Assembly: GCA_021496925.1 (NCBI GenBank)
Contig: CP053915.1
Span: forward strand, 3,189,501 to 3,253,500
Reading direction: 5' to 3'
DNA: 64,000 bases
DNA from: Acidovorax sp. YS12
Lineage (GTDB): Bacteria > Pseudomonadota > Gammaproteobacteria > Burkholderiales > Burkholderiaceae_C
A program made the translations under genes and the position numbers. Below, piece after piece: positions 9,024 through 16,978 of the stretch. Under the pieces are notes generated by a model. That model was not told the DNA's origin, ran no database searches, and saw nothing but the letters and a program-made list of their open reading frames with translations. The first letter of the stretch is position 1. Each line of letters opens with the position of its first letter.

Positions 9024-9080
9024 TTTTATAGCTGCTTGCGCTTGATGGTTAAGCGCTGGAGGCTGTTTTTGCTATGAATG
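9024..9080. repeat. R2 short dispersed repeat, copy B
   Basis: It has the form TATAGCTGCTTGCGCTTGAT, then AAGCGCTGGAGGC and TTTTTGCTATGAATG. It fills the 61-bp gap between the czcC-like and czcB-like genes, so the repeat is probably transcribed within the operon. Confidence 0.7.
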
Positions 9081-9082
9081 GA

Positions 9083-10342
9083 TCAGGGCGGGCTGGACGC
9101 CGCAGGCTGGGTGCGCAGCCGCCACAGGCCCTCGGCCTTGGCGTAGTCGGCCCGGGCGCCGATGGCTTCGAGCAGGGTGGCGCGCAGCGTGCGGCGGGCG
9201 TCGAGCAGGTCGGTCAGGCCGATGGCGCCCTTGGCGTAGGCCAGCTCGGCGCTCTGCGCCACCTGGCGCGCGCGCGGCACGATGCCGCCCTCGTACCCGT
9301 CGGCGCGCTGGGCCGCGCTGGCCAGGGCGGCCTGCAGCGCCTGCAGGTCGAGCAGCGCGGCGCGGCGCGTCTGCGCCAGGGCCTCCTGGGCCTGGTCGCG
9401 CTGCGCCTGGGCGCGCTGCACCTCGCCCTCGAAGCGGTAGCCCCACTGCAGCGGGAACTGCGCGCGCAGCTCCAGCAGCCGGGTCGATGTGCCGGGAAAG
9501 TGGTCGTACGAGGCACCCACCGTGACGTCGGCCTTGCGCAGGGCCAGCGCGCCCTCCAGCGCCGCCTGGGCGGCCTGCACGCGCGCCTGGGCGGCGCGCA
9601 CGTCGGGGCGCTGCCCGGCCAGGGCCTCCAGGTCGGTGGCGGGCGCGGGCGGGCCGCTGCGCGCGGGCCAGTCCTCGGGCGTGGCCTCGATGTCGGGCCC
9701 GCGCGCGATGCGCTGCGCCAGCGCCAGCGCGGCCTGGGCGCGCGCCAGTTCGGCGGCCTGCGTGTCGGCGCGCGCGCGCTCGGCCTCGATGCGCGTGCGC
9801 GCGCCGTCCTGCGCCGACAGGTCGCCCGCGCGCACGCGCTGCGCGGCGCTGTGGTCGAGGGCCACCAGGCCGTCCTCGATGGCGCGCGTCTCGCGCAGGC
9901 GCTCCTGCGCCGCCAGCAGCTCGTAGTAGGCGGCCAGCGTGGCCTGCAGCTGCTGCACCTGGGTGTCCGCCACATCGTCCTGCGCGGCCTGGGCGGCAGC
10001 CTGCGCCGCCTGGGTGCGCAGGCCGCGCTTGTTGCCGCGCTCCCAGGTCCAGTCGATGCCGATGGACTTGTCGATGCGCTTGCGCGTGAGCGCGTTGCCG
10101 CCGCCCACGCCGTTCTGCAGGTCGATGGACGCGGCCTTGGCGCTGAGCACGGGGGCGGGCGCGTGGTCGGCGGCGAGCACGTCGGCGCGCGCGGCGCTCA
10201 GGGCGTGGCGCGCCAGCGCCACGTCGCTGTTGGCCTGGGCGGCGGCCAGGGCCTGGGCCAGGGTGAGCGGCTGCGCCGCATGGCCCCCGCCGGGCAGGGC
10301 GGCGGCCAGGGCGCTGATCAGAAACAACTGTCGTATCCTCAT
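9083..10342 (-). CDS. Outer-membrane efflux channel (CzcC/TolC family)
   Basis: This 419-residue protein has a signal peptide ending near GGGHA-AQP and the two repeated, Ala- and Gln-rich coiled-coil halves of the OEP family. It would trimerise into the outer-membrane exit duct for the pump. It lacks a lipobox cysteine, unlike CusC. It is the first gene of the leftward czcCBA-like operon and is divergent from the response regulator; the 58-bp gap contains an 11-bp-phased direct repeat. Confidence 0.9.
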   Translation of the reverse strand: MRIRQLFLISALAAALPGGGHAAQPLTLAQALAAAQANSDVALARHALSAARADVLAADHAPAPVLSAKAASIDLQNGVGGGNALTRKRIDKSIGIDWTWERGNKRGLRTQAAQAAAQAAQDDVADTQVQQLQATLAAYYELLAAQERLRETRAIEDGLVALDHSAAQRVRAGDLSAQDGARTRIEAERARADTQAAELARAQAALALAQRIARGPDIEATPEDWPARSGPPAPATDLEALAGQRPDVRAAQARVQAAQAALEGALALRKADVTVGASYDHFPGTSTRLLELRAQFPLQWGYRFEGEVQRAQAQRDQAQEALAQTRRAALLDLQALQAALASAAQRADGYEGGIVPRARQVAQSAELAYAKGAIGLTDLLDARRTLRATLLEAIGARADYAKAEGLWRLRTQPAASSPP

Positions 10343-10365
10343 GGGCCGCGTTTATCGCGCCCCGT

Positions 10366-10384
10366 GCCTGACCAGCGCCTGACC
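10366..10384. promoter_or_regulatory. Putative response-regulator box (11-bp-phased direct repeat)
   Basis: The octamer GCCTGACC occurs at 10366-10373 and again at 10377-10384, exactly 11 bp apart. OmpR-family regulators bind such head-to-tail half-sites one helical turn apart. The position in the 58-bp gap between the efflux operon and its regulator suggests control of one or both. Confidence 0.55.
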
Positions 10385-10400
10385 TCCTGAACACGCTCCC

Positions 10401-11102
10401 ATGCGAATCCTGCTCGTTGAAGACGATGCCGTGCTGCGCGCCGTGGTGCGGCGCAGCCTGGCCGACGCCGGCCACCGCGTGGACGTGGCCGCCAGCGTGG
10501 CCGAGGCGCGCCACTTCTGGAACGTGCAGCCCTACGACGCCGTGCTGCTCGACCTGAACCTGCCACAGGACGCAGGCCAGGGCAGCGCCCCGGCCAGCGG
10601 CCTGACGCTGCTGCGCGCCGCGCGGGCGCGCGGCGACCGCACGCCGGTGCTGGTGCTGACGGCGCGCGGCCGCACGCAGGAGCGCATCGACGGGCTCGAC
10701 GCCGGGGCCGACGACTACCTGGGCAAGCCGTTCGAACTGGCCGAGGTGGAGGCGCGCCTGCGCGCGCTGGCGCGGCGCAGCCAGGGCGCGCAGGACGTGA
10801 CGCTGCTCGGCGCGCTGGCGCTGGACCGGCGTGCGCGCCGCTTCACGCTGCACGGCGCGGCGCTGGAGCTGCCGGCGCGCGAGTTCGAGGTGCTGTGGGA
10901 GCTTATGACGCCGCCCGGCCGCGTGGTGAGCAAGCGCGCGCTGTCGGACAAGCTGTCGGACTTCGCCGAGGCGTTGGGCGACAACGCGCTGGAGGCCTTC
11001 ATCTCGCGCCTGCGCAAGAAGCTGGCGGGCAGCGGCGCGGGCATCCGCACGCTGCGCGGCCTGGGCTACATGGCCGAGGCGCAGCCGCAGGCCGGGCCAT
11101 GA
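10401..11102 (+). CDS. OmpR-family response regulator of the metal-efflux system
   Basis: The protein has 233 residues: a receiver domain with acidic VEDD near residues 7-9, phospho-acceptor Asp51 (LLDLNLP) and the conserved Lys in LGKPFE, then a winged-helix DNA-binding domain with the LRKKL...IRTLRGLGYMAE ending. The loop after Asp51 is about seven residues longer than usual (QDAGQGSAPASGLTL). It overlaps the kinase gene by 4 bp and is divergent from the efflux operon, the arrangement of czcRS/cusRS loci. The true stimulus is unknown. Confidence 0.93.
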   Translation: MRILLVEDDAVLRAVVRRSLADAGHRVDVAASVAEARHFWNVQPYDAVLLDLNLPQDAGQGSAPASGLTLLRAARARGDRTPVLVLTARGRTQERIDGLDAGADDYLGKPFELAEVEARLRALARRSQGAQDVTLLGALALDRRARRFTLHGAALELPAREFEVLWELMTPPGRVVSKRALSDKLSDFAEALGDNALEAFISRLRKKLAGSGAGIRTLRGLGYMAEAQPQAGP

Positions 11103-12511
11103 GCGGCGCCGCGCTGCCCTCGCTGCGCGCGCGGCTGGCGCGCCACGTGCTGGTGCCGCTGGCGCTGGTGTGGCTGGCGGGCACCATGGCGTCGGTGGGC
11201 GTGGCGAACCTGTTCACGCAGCGCGCCTTCGACCGCTCGCTGCTCGACGACGCCTACGCCATTGCCGCCAACGTGCGCCAGGGCGGCCAGGGGCTGGAGC
11301 TGGCGCTGAGCCCGCGCGAGGTCAAGGCGCTGCTGTTCGACCACGTGGACACGGTGTATTTCGCCGTGCTGCGCGGCGACGGCTCGCTGCTGGCGGGCAA
11401 CGCCCACCTGGCCGCCGAGACCTTGCAAGACGGCGAGCCGTACCGCTTTTCCGACATCCATTTCCGCGGCCAGGCGCTGCGCGTGGTGCGCGTGCGGCCC
11501 GCGCAGGCGGCGTTCGAGGTCGTCACCGCGCAGACCGTGCACAGCCGCAACGCCATGCTGCGCAGCGCGCTGCTGTATTCGCTGGTGCCGCAGCTGCTGC
11601 TGCTCGGGGTGCTGGCCTGGTGGCTGCGCCGCGCCATCGCGCGCGATTTGCAGCCGCTGGCCGCCTTCCAGCAGGCGCTGGAGCAGCGCGACGCGCGCGA
11701 CCTCGCGCCCCTGCCGGTGCAGGCCGGCACGCGCGACCTGCAGCGCCTGGGCCAGGCGGTGAACGCGCTGCTGGGGCGCGTGGGCGAAGGCGTGCGCGCG
11801 CTGCACGAGTTCGCGGGCAACGTGGCGCACGAGCTGCGCACGCCGCTGGCAGGCATCCGCGCGCAGGCCAGCTACGGCCTGGCGCAGCACGACAGCGCCG
11901 TGTGGCGCGAACAGCTCGCGGGCATCGTGCGCAGCGAGGCGCGTGCCAGCCACCTGGTGGACCAGTTGCTGGCGCTGGCGCTGGCCGATGAGGCGCGCGG
12001 CGCCATGCCGCTGCAGGCGGTGGCACTGGACGCGCTGGTGCAGGAGACGGTGCTGCGTTTCCTGCCGCGCGCCGACGCCGCCGGGGTGGACCTGGGCGCC
12101 CAGGGGCTGGAGCAGCCGGTGGTAGTGCAGGGGCTGCCGCTGCTGATCGAGGGGGTGCTGAGCAACCTGATCGACAACGCCCTGCGCTATGGCCAGCCGC
12201 CCGGCGGCGAGACGCCGCGCGTGACGGTGGCGCTGGCACGCGCGGGCGAGGGTGGGGCGGGGAGCGGGGAGGGCGAGGTGCTGCTGTCGGTGATCGACAA
12301 CGGCCCGGGCATTGCCGCGCCGCAGTGCCAGGCGCTGCGCCAGCGCTGGGTGCAGGGCCGCGAGGGTGAGCGCCTGGGCGAGGGCGCCGGGCTGGGCCTG
12401 GGCATCGTGGCGCGCTACGCCGAGCTGCTGGGCGCGCGGCTGGAATTGCTTCCGGCGCCGGAGGGCCGGGGCTTGCGCGTGCAGTTGGTGTTTCCGGTTG
12501 GTTGCACTTGA
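11099..12511 (+). CDS. Sensor histidine kinase of the metal-efflux system
   Basis: This 470-residue membrane kinase has one helix near 18-38, a periplasmic sensor resembling the 2CSK_N type, and a second helix at about 158-178. A HAMP-like linker follows, then a dimerisation domain with His244 in HELRTPLAG and an ATPase domain with NLIDNAL, DNGPGIA and GEGAGLGLGI. The ATG overlaps the regulator stop as ATGA. It presumably senses periplasmic metal and phosphorylates the preceding regulator; metal identity cannot be read from the sequence. The ATG at 11099 is preferred because anything upstream would lie inside the regulator gene. Confidence 0.92.
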   Translation: MSGAALPSLRARLARHVLVPLALVWLAGTMASVGVANLFTQRAFDRSLLDDAYAIAANVRQGGQGLELALSPREVKALLFDHVDTVYFAVLRGDGSLLAGNAHLAAETLQDGEPYRFSDIHFRGQALRVVRVRPAQAAFEVVTAQTVHSRNAMLRSALLYSLVPQLLLLGVLAWWLRRAIARDLQPLAAFQQALEQRDARDLAPLPVQAGTRDLQRLGQAVNALLGRVGEGVRALHEFAGNVAHELRTPLAGIRAQASYGLAQHDSAVWREQLAGIVRSEARASHLVDQLLALALADEARGAMPLQAVALDALVQETVLRFLPRADAAGVDLGAQGLEQPVVVQGLPLLIEGVLSNLIDNALRYGQPPGGETPRVTVALARAGEGGAGSGEGEVLLSVIDNGPGIAAPQCQALRQRWVQGREGERLGEGAGLGLGIVARYAELLGARLELLPAPEGRGLRVQLVFPVGCT

Positions 12512-12562
12512 TTCGATAGCTGCCAGCGCTTGCTGGCAATGGGTTACCGGCATTTTTCAATG
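12512..12562. repeat. R2 short dispersed repeat, copy C
   Basis: The core GATAGCTGCCAGCGCTTGCT is followed by GGCAATGGGTTACCGGCATT. It begins directly after the kinase stop and separates the kinase gene from the ATPase-DUF4276 cassette. Confidence 0.75.
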
Positions 12563-12621
12563 CATGGGTTGGCGCTCTATGGGTGGGCGACAATCTGTGT
12601 TCTACGACAAGGAAGCCTTGT

Positions 12622-14028
12622 ATGCTGACCCGCCTGGAAATCAACGGATTCAAGACCTTTGAGTGTCTCGATATCAGCTTCAGCCCCTTCACCGTCATTC
12701 TGGGCAGCAACGCGGCAGGCAAGAGCAATCTGTTCGATGCCATCAAGCTGCTGTCCCACCTGGCGACGAGGGATGTCAATGAAGCCTTGAAGGAGATGCG
12801 CGGCGAGCCGCTGGAACTGTTTCGCCAGACTTCCGGCCAGGGCCGTGCGACGCAAATTTGCCTGGCGGCCGAGGTGCTCGTCGATCCGCTGGTGCGCGAC
12901 CCGTGGGGCAGTGAAGTCAAGCTGACGCACACGCGCATGCGCTACGAGGTGACGCTGGAGCGGCGGCAGCTCAAAAACGGGCTGGAGCGTGTGCAGGTCG
13001 CCGAGGAGGCGGTCTATCCCATCAGAAGCATGGAAGATGCCTGGGTGAGGGCGCACAAACCCACCAAGCCATTCCGGCAGGCGTATCTCAAATACAGCCG
13101 TTCCAAGCCCTGGCTGACGACGGAAAAACTCTCGGAAGGCTTGTCGTTCAACATTCACCAGGACGGAAAGCCAGGTCGTAATCGCCCGGCCAGCGCGGCG
13201 GAAGCGACGGTGCTCTACAGCGTGACGAATGCCGAATTTCCGCACCTGTTCGCCCTGCGTGAGGAAATGCGCCATTGGCGCCTGCTGCAGCTTGATCCGG
13301 CATTGCTGCGCAAACCTGTGTCGGCAACGGCTTCCGATGTGCTCGATGCGGATGGGGCCAATCTGGCGGCCGTGCTGGCCCGGCTCAAGGCGGAGACGGC
13401 GACGGCCGAGCGTCCCAATGGTGTGTTGAGCGACATCGCCGGTGAACTGGGCAGCCTGATTCCCGGGGTTGTCCAGCTTGATGCGGCATTGCATGACGCC
13501 AGCCGCGAATACCGCATCGAACTGACCATGCGCGATGGTCTGCCCTACACGTCGCGCGTGATTTCCGATGGCACCCTGCGCGTGCTGGCGTTGTTGACGT
13601 TGCTCAATGATCCGCAGCACCGCGGGCTGATCTGCTTCGAGGAGCCCGAGAACGGTGTGCATCCAGGGAGGGTGCAGCAACTCGTGCGCCGGTTGAACGA
13701 CATGGTTGCCAAGCCTGCAACGTATGCTGCGGAAGACGGCTTGGTTCCGCCGCTGTGTCAATTGCTGCTCAACAGCCATTCACCCGTGGTGCTGTCTGCT
13801 TTGCAAAAGCCGGATGAGGATGGCAAACCTCTGAATGCCGAGATTCTGTTCGCTGACACGGCCACCGTGAGCGATCCCCTGCGCAAGGAGTTGCGGCGCA
13901 AGACCCGGCTGCGCCCCGTGGTTCGCCCGAACACGCCCCAGGCGTCCTTGTTCGAGAACATCCCCCAAGGCCATGTGTCTCCGCTGGAGGTGAACAACGT
14001 CCTGGGCACCGTGAGCGCGGAGGGTTAG
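12622..14028 (+). CDS. AAA/OLD-type ABC ATPase, candidate defence protein
   Basis: This 468-residue RecF/OLD-like ATPase has Walker A GSNAAGKS at 28-35, a signature-like ISDGTL at 314-319, Walker B LICFEE at 336-341 and a switch histidine at 386 (NSHSP). The middle (about 60-300) lacks a recognised domain and probably forms the coiled-coil insertion. No nuclease domain is fused; the TOPRIM-like part appears to be the next gene, three bases away. The ATG at 12622 is chosen because AAGGAAG lies seven bases upstream. Base composition is visibly lower in GC than the flanks, suggesting acquisition. Anti-phage function is inferred only from architecture. A role in DNA repair or plasmid/phage exclusion is possible. 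Confidence 0.85.
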   Translation: MLTRLEINGFKTFECLDISFSPFTVILGSNAAGKSNLFDAIKLLSHLATRDVNEALKEMRGEPLELFRQTSGQGRATQICLAAEVLVDPLVRDPWGSEVKLTHTRMRYEVTLERRQLKNGLERVQVAEEAVYPIRSMEDAWVRAHKPTKPFRQAYLKYSRSKPWLTTEKLSEGLSFNIHQDGKPGRNRPASAAEATVLYSVTNAEFPHLFALREEMRHWRLLQLDPALLRKPVSATASDVLDADGANLAAVLARLKAETATAERPNGVLSDIAGELGSLIPGVVQLDAALHDASREYRIELTMRDGLPYTSRVISDGTLRVLALLTLLNDPQHRGLICFEEPENGVHPGRVQQLVRRLNDMVAKPATYAAEDGLVPPLCQLLLNSHSPVVLSALQKPDEDGKPLNAEILFADTATVSDPLRKELRRKTRLRPVVRPNTPQASLFENIPQGHVSPLEVNNVLGTVSAEG

Positions 14029-14031
14029 GCC

Positions 14032-14706
14032 ATGCGCTACCTGGGACTGGCCCTGTACGCCGAGGGCCGTACCGATGACCGCTTTCTTGGCCCCATCCTG
14101 AGGCGGTTGTGCGGGGAGGTGTGCGCTGCATCGCCGCACCTTGTGGAGTTCAACGACGAAATCCTGATGCTGCCGGATGTGGCCGCGTTGAGGCAGGCCC
14201 GCAGGGACGAGCGCATCCTTGGGGCGGCCCTCCAGGCCAAGGGCGCGTGGTCGATCCTGTTCGTGCATGCCGACGCCGATGGCGATGCCGCCAAGGCCCG
14301 TAGCGAACGCGCGCAGCCGGGGCTGGACAAACTGCGTGAGGCGTTCGACCAGGCCTGCCAGGGTGTTGCAGTCATTCCCGTGCAGACCATTGAGGCATGG
14401 GCGCTGTGCGACGGCGATGCACTGCGGAAAGTGTTCGGCACCACGCTCACTGACCAAGCCCTGGGCTTGCCTCCGTCCGCCAGGGCTGTGGAAAGGCTGG
14501 CAGACCCCAAACAGTGCCTGGAAACCGCCTTCAAGGCCAGCCAGGCCGGTGGGCGCCGCAGACGGCAACACAGTGTGAACGAGCGGATGGGTGCCCTGGG
14601 TGAGCAAGTGGCGCTGCCCCGCCTGCGCCAACTGGCTGCTTTCCAAAACTTAGAAGCCGAATTGAAGCAGGCATTGCGCGCCCTGCGCGTGCTTGAAGAT
14701 GTGTAA
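14032..14706 (+). CDS. DUF4276-like TOPRIM-fold protein, partner of the ATPase
   Basis: The protein has 224 residues. Its start, LYAEGRTDDRF, places Glu11 at the first TOPRIM strand. HADADGD (79-85) supplies the acidic DxD cluster, and QTIEAWALCD (119-127) matches the Glu-Ala-Trp motif I associate with DUF4276/RloB-type proteins. These residues would bind Mg2+ in a nuclease or ATP-sensing role. The gene starts three bases after the ATPase stop, so the two are co-translated. The pair resembles split OLD systems such as PARIS (AriA ATPase plus TOPRIM-like AriB) in logic, not necessarily in sequence. The C-terminal helix is Leu/Ala/Gln-rich. Confidence 0.75.
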   Translation: MRYLGLALYAEGRTDDRFLGPILRRLCGEVCAASPHLVEFNDEILMLPDVAALRQARRDERILGAALQAKGAWSILFVHADADGDAAKARSERAQPGLDKLREAFDQACQGVAVIPVQTIEAWALCDGDALRKVFGTTLTDQALGLPPSARAVERLADPKQCLETAFKASQAGGRRRRQHSVNERMGALGEQVALPRLRQLAAFQNLEAELKQALRALRVLEDV

Positions 14707-14718
14707 TTGCTCCTGATT

Positions 14719-14769
14719 CAGGAGCTGCCAGCGCTTGTCTGGAAAGCGCTGGAGCCCAAATACACTCAA
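14719..14769. repeat. R2 short dispersed repeat, copy D
   Basis: The core is GAGCTGCCAGCGCTTGTCTG, then AAGCGCTGGAGCCC. It fills the gap between convergent genes and overlaps the nemA stop codon. Confidence 0.75.
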
Positions 14770-15872
14770 AGCGTGGGGTAGTCGGTATAGCCTTCGGCGC
14801 CGCCGCCGTAGAAGGTCTCGCGCTGCCAGGCGTTCAGCGGCGCGCCCTGGCGCAGGCGCTCCACCAGGTCGGGGTTGGAGATGAAGTCGCGGCCGAAGGC
14901 CACCATGTCGGCGTGGCCGCTGGCGATGGCCTGCAGCGCCATGTCGCGCGTGTAGCCGTTGTTGGCGATCCAGGCGCCGCGCCCGCCGGCGTCGCGGTAG
15001 GCGGCCTTGAAGGCGGCGTAGTCGAACGGGCGGCCCTCGACCTCGCGCGGCCCGCCGGTGGCGCCTTCGATGACGTGGATGAACGCCAGGCCCAGCGGCG
15101 CGAGCTGGCGCGCCACGTACTCGAACAGCGGCTGCGGCTGGCTGTCGCGGATGTCGTTGGCCGGGGTGACGGGCGACAGGCGCAGGCCGGTCTTGCCCGC
15201 GCCGATGGCGTCGGCCACGGCGCTGACCACCTGTACCAGCAGGCGCGCGCGGTTTTCCACACTGCCGCCCCAGGCGTCGGTGCGCTGGTTGGCGCCGTCC
15301 TTGAGGAACTGGTCGAGCAGGTAGCCGTTGGCGCCGTGGATTTCCACGCCGTCGAAGCCGGCCTGCACGGCGTTGCGCGCGGCGTTGGCGTAGGCCTGGA
15401 CGATGCCGGGCAGTTCCTCGGCATCCAGCGCGCGCGGTGCCGAGGTGGGGAAGAAGCCGCCCTGGCCGGTGGCGGCGTCAATCAGGTAGGTCTTGGATTG
15501 CGCGGTGACGGCCGAGGGTGCCACGGGCGCTTCGCCGCCAGGCTGCAGGCTGGTGTGCGAGACGCGCCCCACGTGCCACAACTGCGCCACGATTTTGCCG
15601 CCGCGCGCGTGCACCGCCTGGGTCACGCGCTTCCAGCCTTCGAGCTGCTCGGGCAGGTACAGGCCGGGCACGTCGGCGTAGCCCTGGCCTTGCTGGCTGA
15701 TGGGCGTGCCTTCGGAGACGATGAGCCCGGCGCCGGCGCGCTGGGCGTAGTAGGTGGCGGTGAGTTCGCCGGGCACGTTGCGCGGCGAGCGGTTGCGCGT
15801 CAGGGGCGCCATGGCGATGCGGTTGGACAGGTGCAGGTCGCCGGCTTGGATCGGATCGAAAAGGGTGCTCAT
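14766..15872 (-). CDS. nemA: Old yellow enzyme / alkene reductase (NemA-like)
   Basis: This 368-residue FMN-dependent TIM-barrel ene-reductase reduces activated C=C bonds or nitro compounds with NAD(P)H. The N-terminus LFDPIQAGDLHLSNRIAMAP and the motifs AQLWHVGR and GVEIHGANGYLLDQF are typical of the NemA/XenA group, as is WGGSVENRARLL. Length matches the family. It stands alone, upstream of and in the same direction as the GST gene's terminator. Substrate is not predictable; N-ethylmaleimide reduction is the usual test reaction. Confidence 0.93.
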   Translation of the reverse strand: MSTLFDPIQAGDLHLSNRIAMAPLTRNRSPRNVPGELTATYYAQRAGAGLIVSEGTPISQQGQGYADVPGLYLPEQLEGWKRVTQAVHARGGKIVAQLWHVGRVSHTSLQPGGEAPVAPSAVTAQSKTYLIDAATGQGGFFPTSAPRALDAEELPGIVQAYANAARNAVQAGFDGVEIHGANGYLLDQFLKDGANQRTDAWGGSVENRARLLVQVVSAVADAIGAGKTGLRLSPVTPANDIRDSQPQPLFEYVARQLAPLGLAFIHVIEGATGGPREVEGRPFDYAAFKAAYRDAGGRGAWIANNGYTRDMALQAIASGHADMVAFGRDFISNPDLVERLRQGAPLNAWQRETFYGGGAEGYTDYPTL

Positions 15873-15973
15873 GGAATCGGCCTACGCGGAGGCGGTAGTG
15901 GTGACTGTGCCTGGGAGGGTACCGCCTTGGCGCGCAACGCGCAGCCGGTCTGCGTCAACAAGGGGACTCGTGG

Positions 15974-16007
15974 CGTGCCTCCCCTGCGCAGCAGGCGGGG
16001 AGGCACG
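15974..16007 (-). terminator. Hairpin downstream of the GST gene
   Basis: A perfect 11-bp stem CGTGCCTCCCC/GGGGAGGCACG encloses a 12-base loop, eight bases after the GST stop. No U-tract follows, so Rho-independent termination is uncertain; it may act as a 3' stabiliser. Confidence 0.5.
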
Positions 16008-16014
16008 GGGGCCC

Positions 16015-16623
16015 TTACTTGAGCAGGCCCTCGGCCTTCATTGCGGCCTGGACGGCCGGGCGGGCCGCCACGCGCTCGCGGTAGGCCGTGAGGTGCTTGA
16101 GGCCGGAGATGTCCACGTCGACATGGCCGCACCAGTTGCTGACGGTGAACAGGTAGGCATCGGCCACGGTGAACTGCTCGCCCATCAGGTAGGGCTTGTG
16201 CGCCAGTTCGCCATCCACCCACTGCAGGCGGCCCAGCAGGCGCTCGCGCACCAGGGGCTTGTAGTCTTCGGGCGTGCCGGGGGTGAACAGCGGGCCGAAG
16301 CCCTTGTGCAGCTCGGTGCCGATGAAGGTCAGCCATTCCTGCAGCCGGTAGCGTGCCAGCGTGCCGTTGGCCGGGGCCAGGTTCTTGTGCGGCGCCTGGT
16401 CGGCCAGGTACTGCACGATGGCCGGGCCTTCGCGCAGGCGGGCGCCGTCGTCCAGCTCCAGCACGGGCACGTAGCCCAGCGGGTTGATGGTGTAGAAGTC
16501 CGTGCCGTCCTGCAGCTTGTGGCTCTTGGTGCTGGCCAGCACCGGGGTGTAGGCCAGGCCGGCCTCGTGCAGAACGATGTGGGGCGACAGCGAGCAGGCG
16601 CCGGGGGAGTAGTACAGCTTCAT
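16015..16623 (-). CDS. Glutathione S-transferase, beta class
   Basis: This 202-residue cytosolic transferase has a thioredoxin-like N-terminal domain starting MKLYYSPGACSLSPHIVLHE and an all-helical C-terminal domain. Cys10 is the residue that beta-class bacterial GSTs use to bind glutathione in a mixed disulfide. The glutathione-site phrases YVPVLELDDG and EGPAIVQYLAD are present. The ATG at 16623 is chosen over an upstream in-frame start because AAGGAAGGA lies just upstream and the family begins here. It fits with gshA elsewhere in the window. Confidence 0.94.
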   Translation of the reverse strand: MKLYYSPGACSLSPHIVLHEAGLAYTPVLASTKSHKLQDGTDFYTINPLGYVPVLELDDGARLREGPAIVQYLADQAPHKNLAPANGTLARYRLQEWLTFIGTELHKGFGPLFTPGTPEDYKPLVRERLLGRLQWVDGELAHKPYLMGEQFTVADAYLFTVSNWCGHVDVDISGLKHLTAYRERVAARPAVQAAMKAEGLLK

Positions 16624-16666
16624 GCGAGATCCTTCCTTTCGGTGGTGTGGATGGCTGGCCGCCATG

Positions 16667-16975
16667 CTATGCCATGTGTGGCGGCCTGTCCGCCGCGGGG
16701 CTTTCGCTTTCAGGCGGAGCGCGCGGGGCGGTGGCCTGTTCCATCCAGGTAAGCCACTGCATGGCCTGGATGCGGCTGGTGCCGCACATGGCCTCGCTCG
16801 GCTGCAGCGAGGCGCAGACGGCAGGGCGCCCGGGGTGGCCGAAGATGCGGCAGCGCGCGCCGGGCCCGAGCTGCACGCAGGGCACGCCGGCGGGCTTGCC
16901 CTGGGGCATGCCGGGAATCGGTGAGGAGATGGACGGTGCGGTGCAGCAGGCACCGCAGCCCGGGCGGCATTCCAC
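16667..16975 (-). CDS. YkgJ-family cysteine-cluster protein
   Basis: This 102-residue protein begins with GTG and has eight cysteines (C3, C7, C10, C11, C33, C42, C54, C64) in the layout of the YkgJ/UPF0153 family, thought to bind zinc or an iron-sulfur cluster. An IS630 copy now lies three bases before the start codon. Removing the element would place this GTG directly after the TAG of the FMN-reductase gene, so the two were probably coupled. The insertion leaves the coding sequence whole but removes its natural promoter and ribosome-binding context, so the gene may now be silent or driven from the element. Confidence 0.8.
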   Translation of the reverse strand: MECRPGCGACCTAPSISSPIPGMPQGKPAGVPCVQLGPGARCRIFGHPGRPAVCASLQPSEAMCGTSRIQAMQWLTWMEQATAPRAPPESESPAADRPPHMA

Positions 16976-16978
16976 CTA

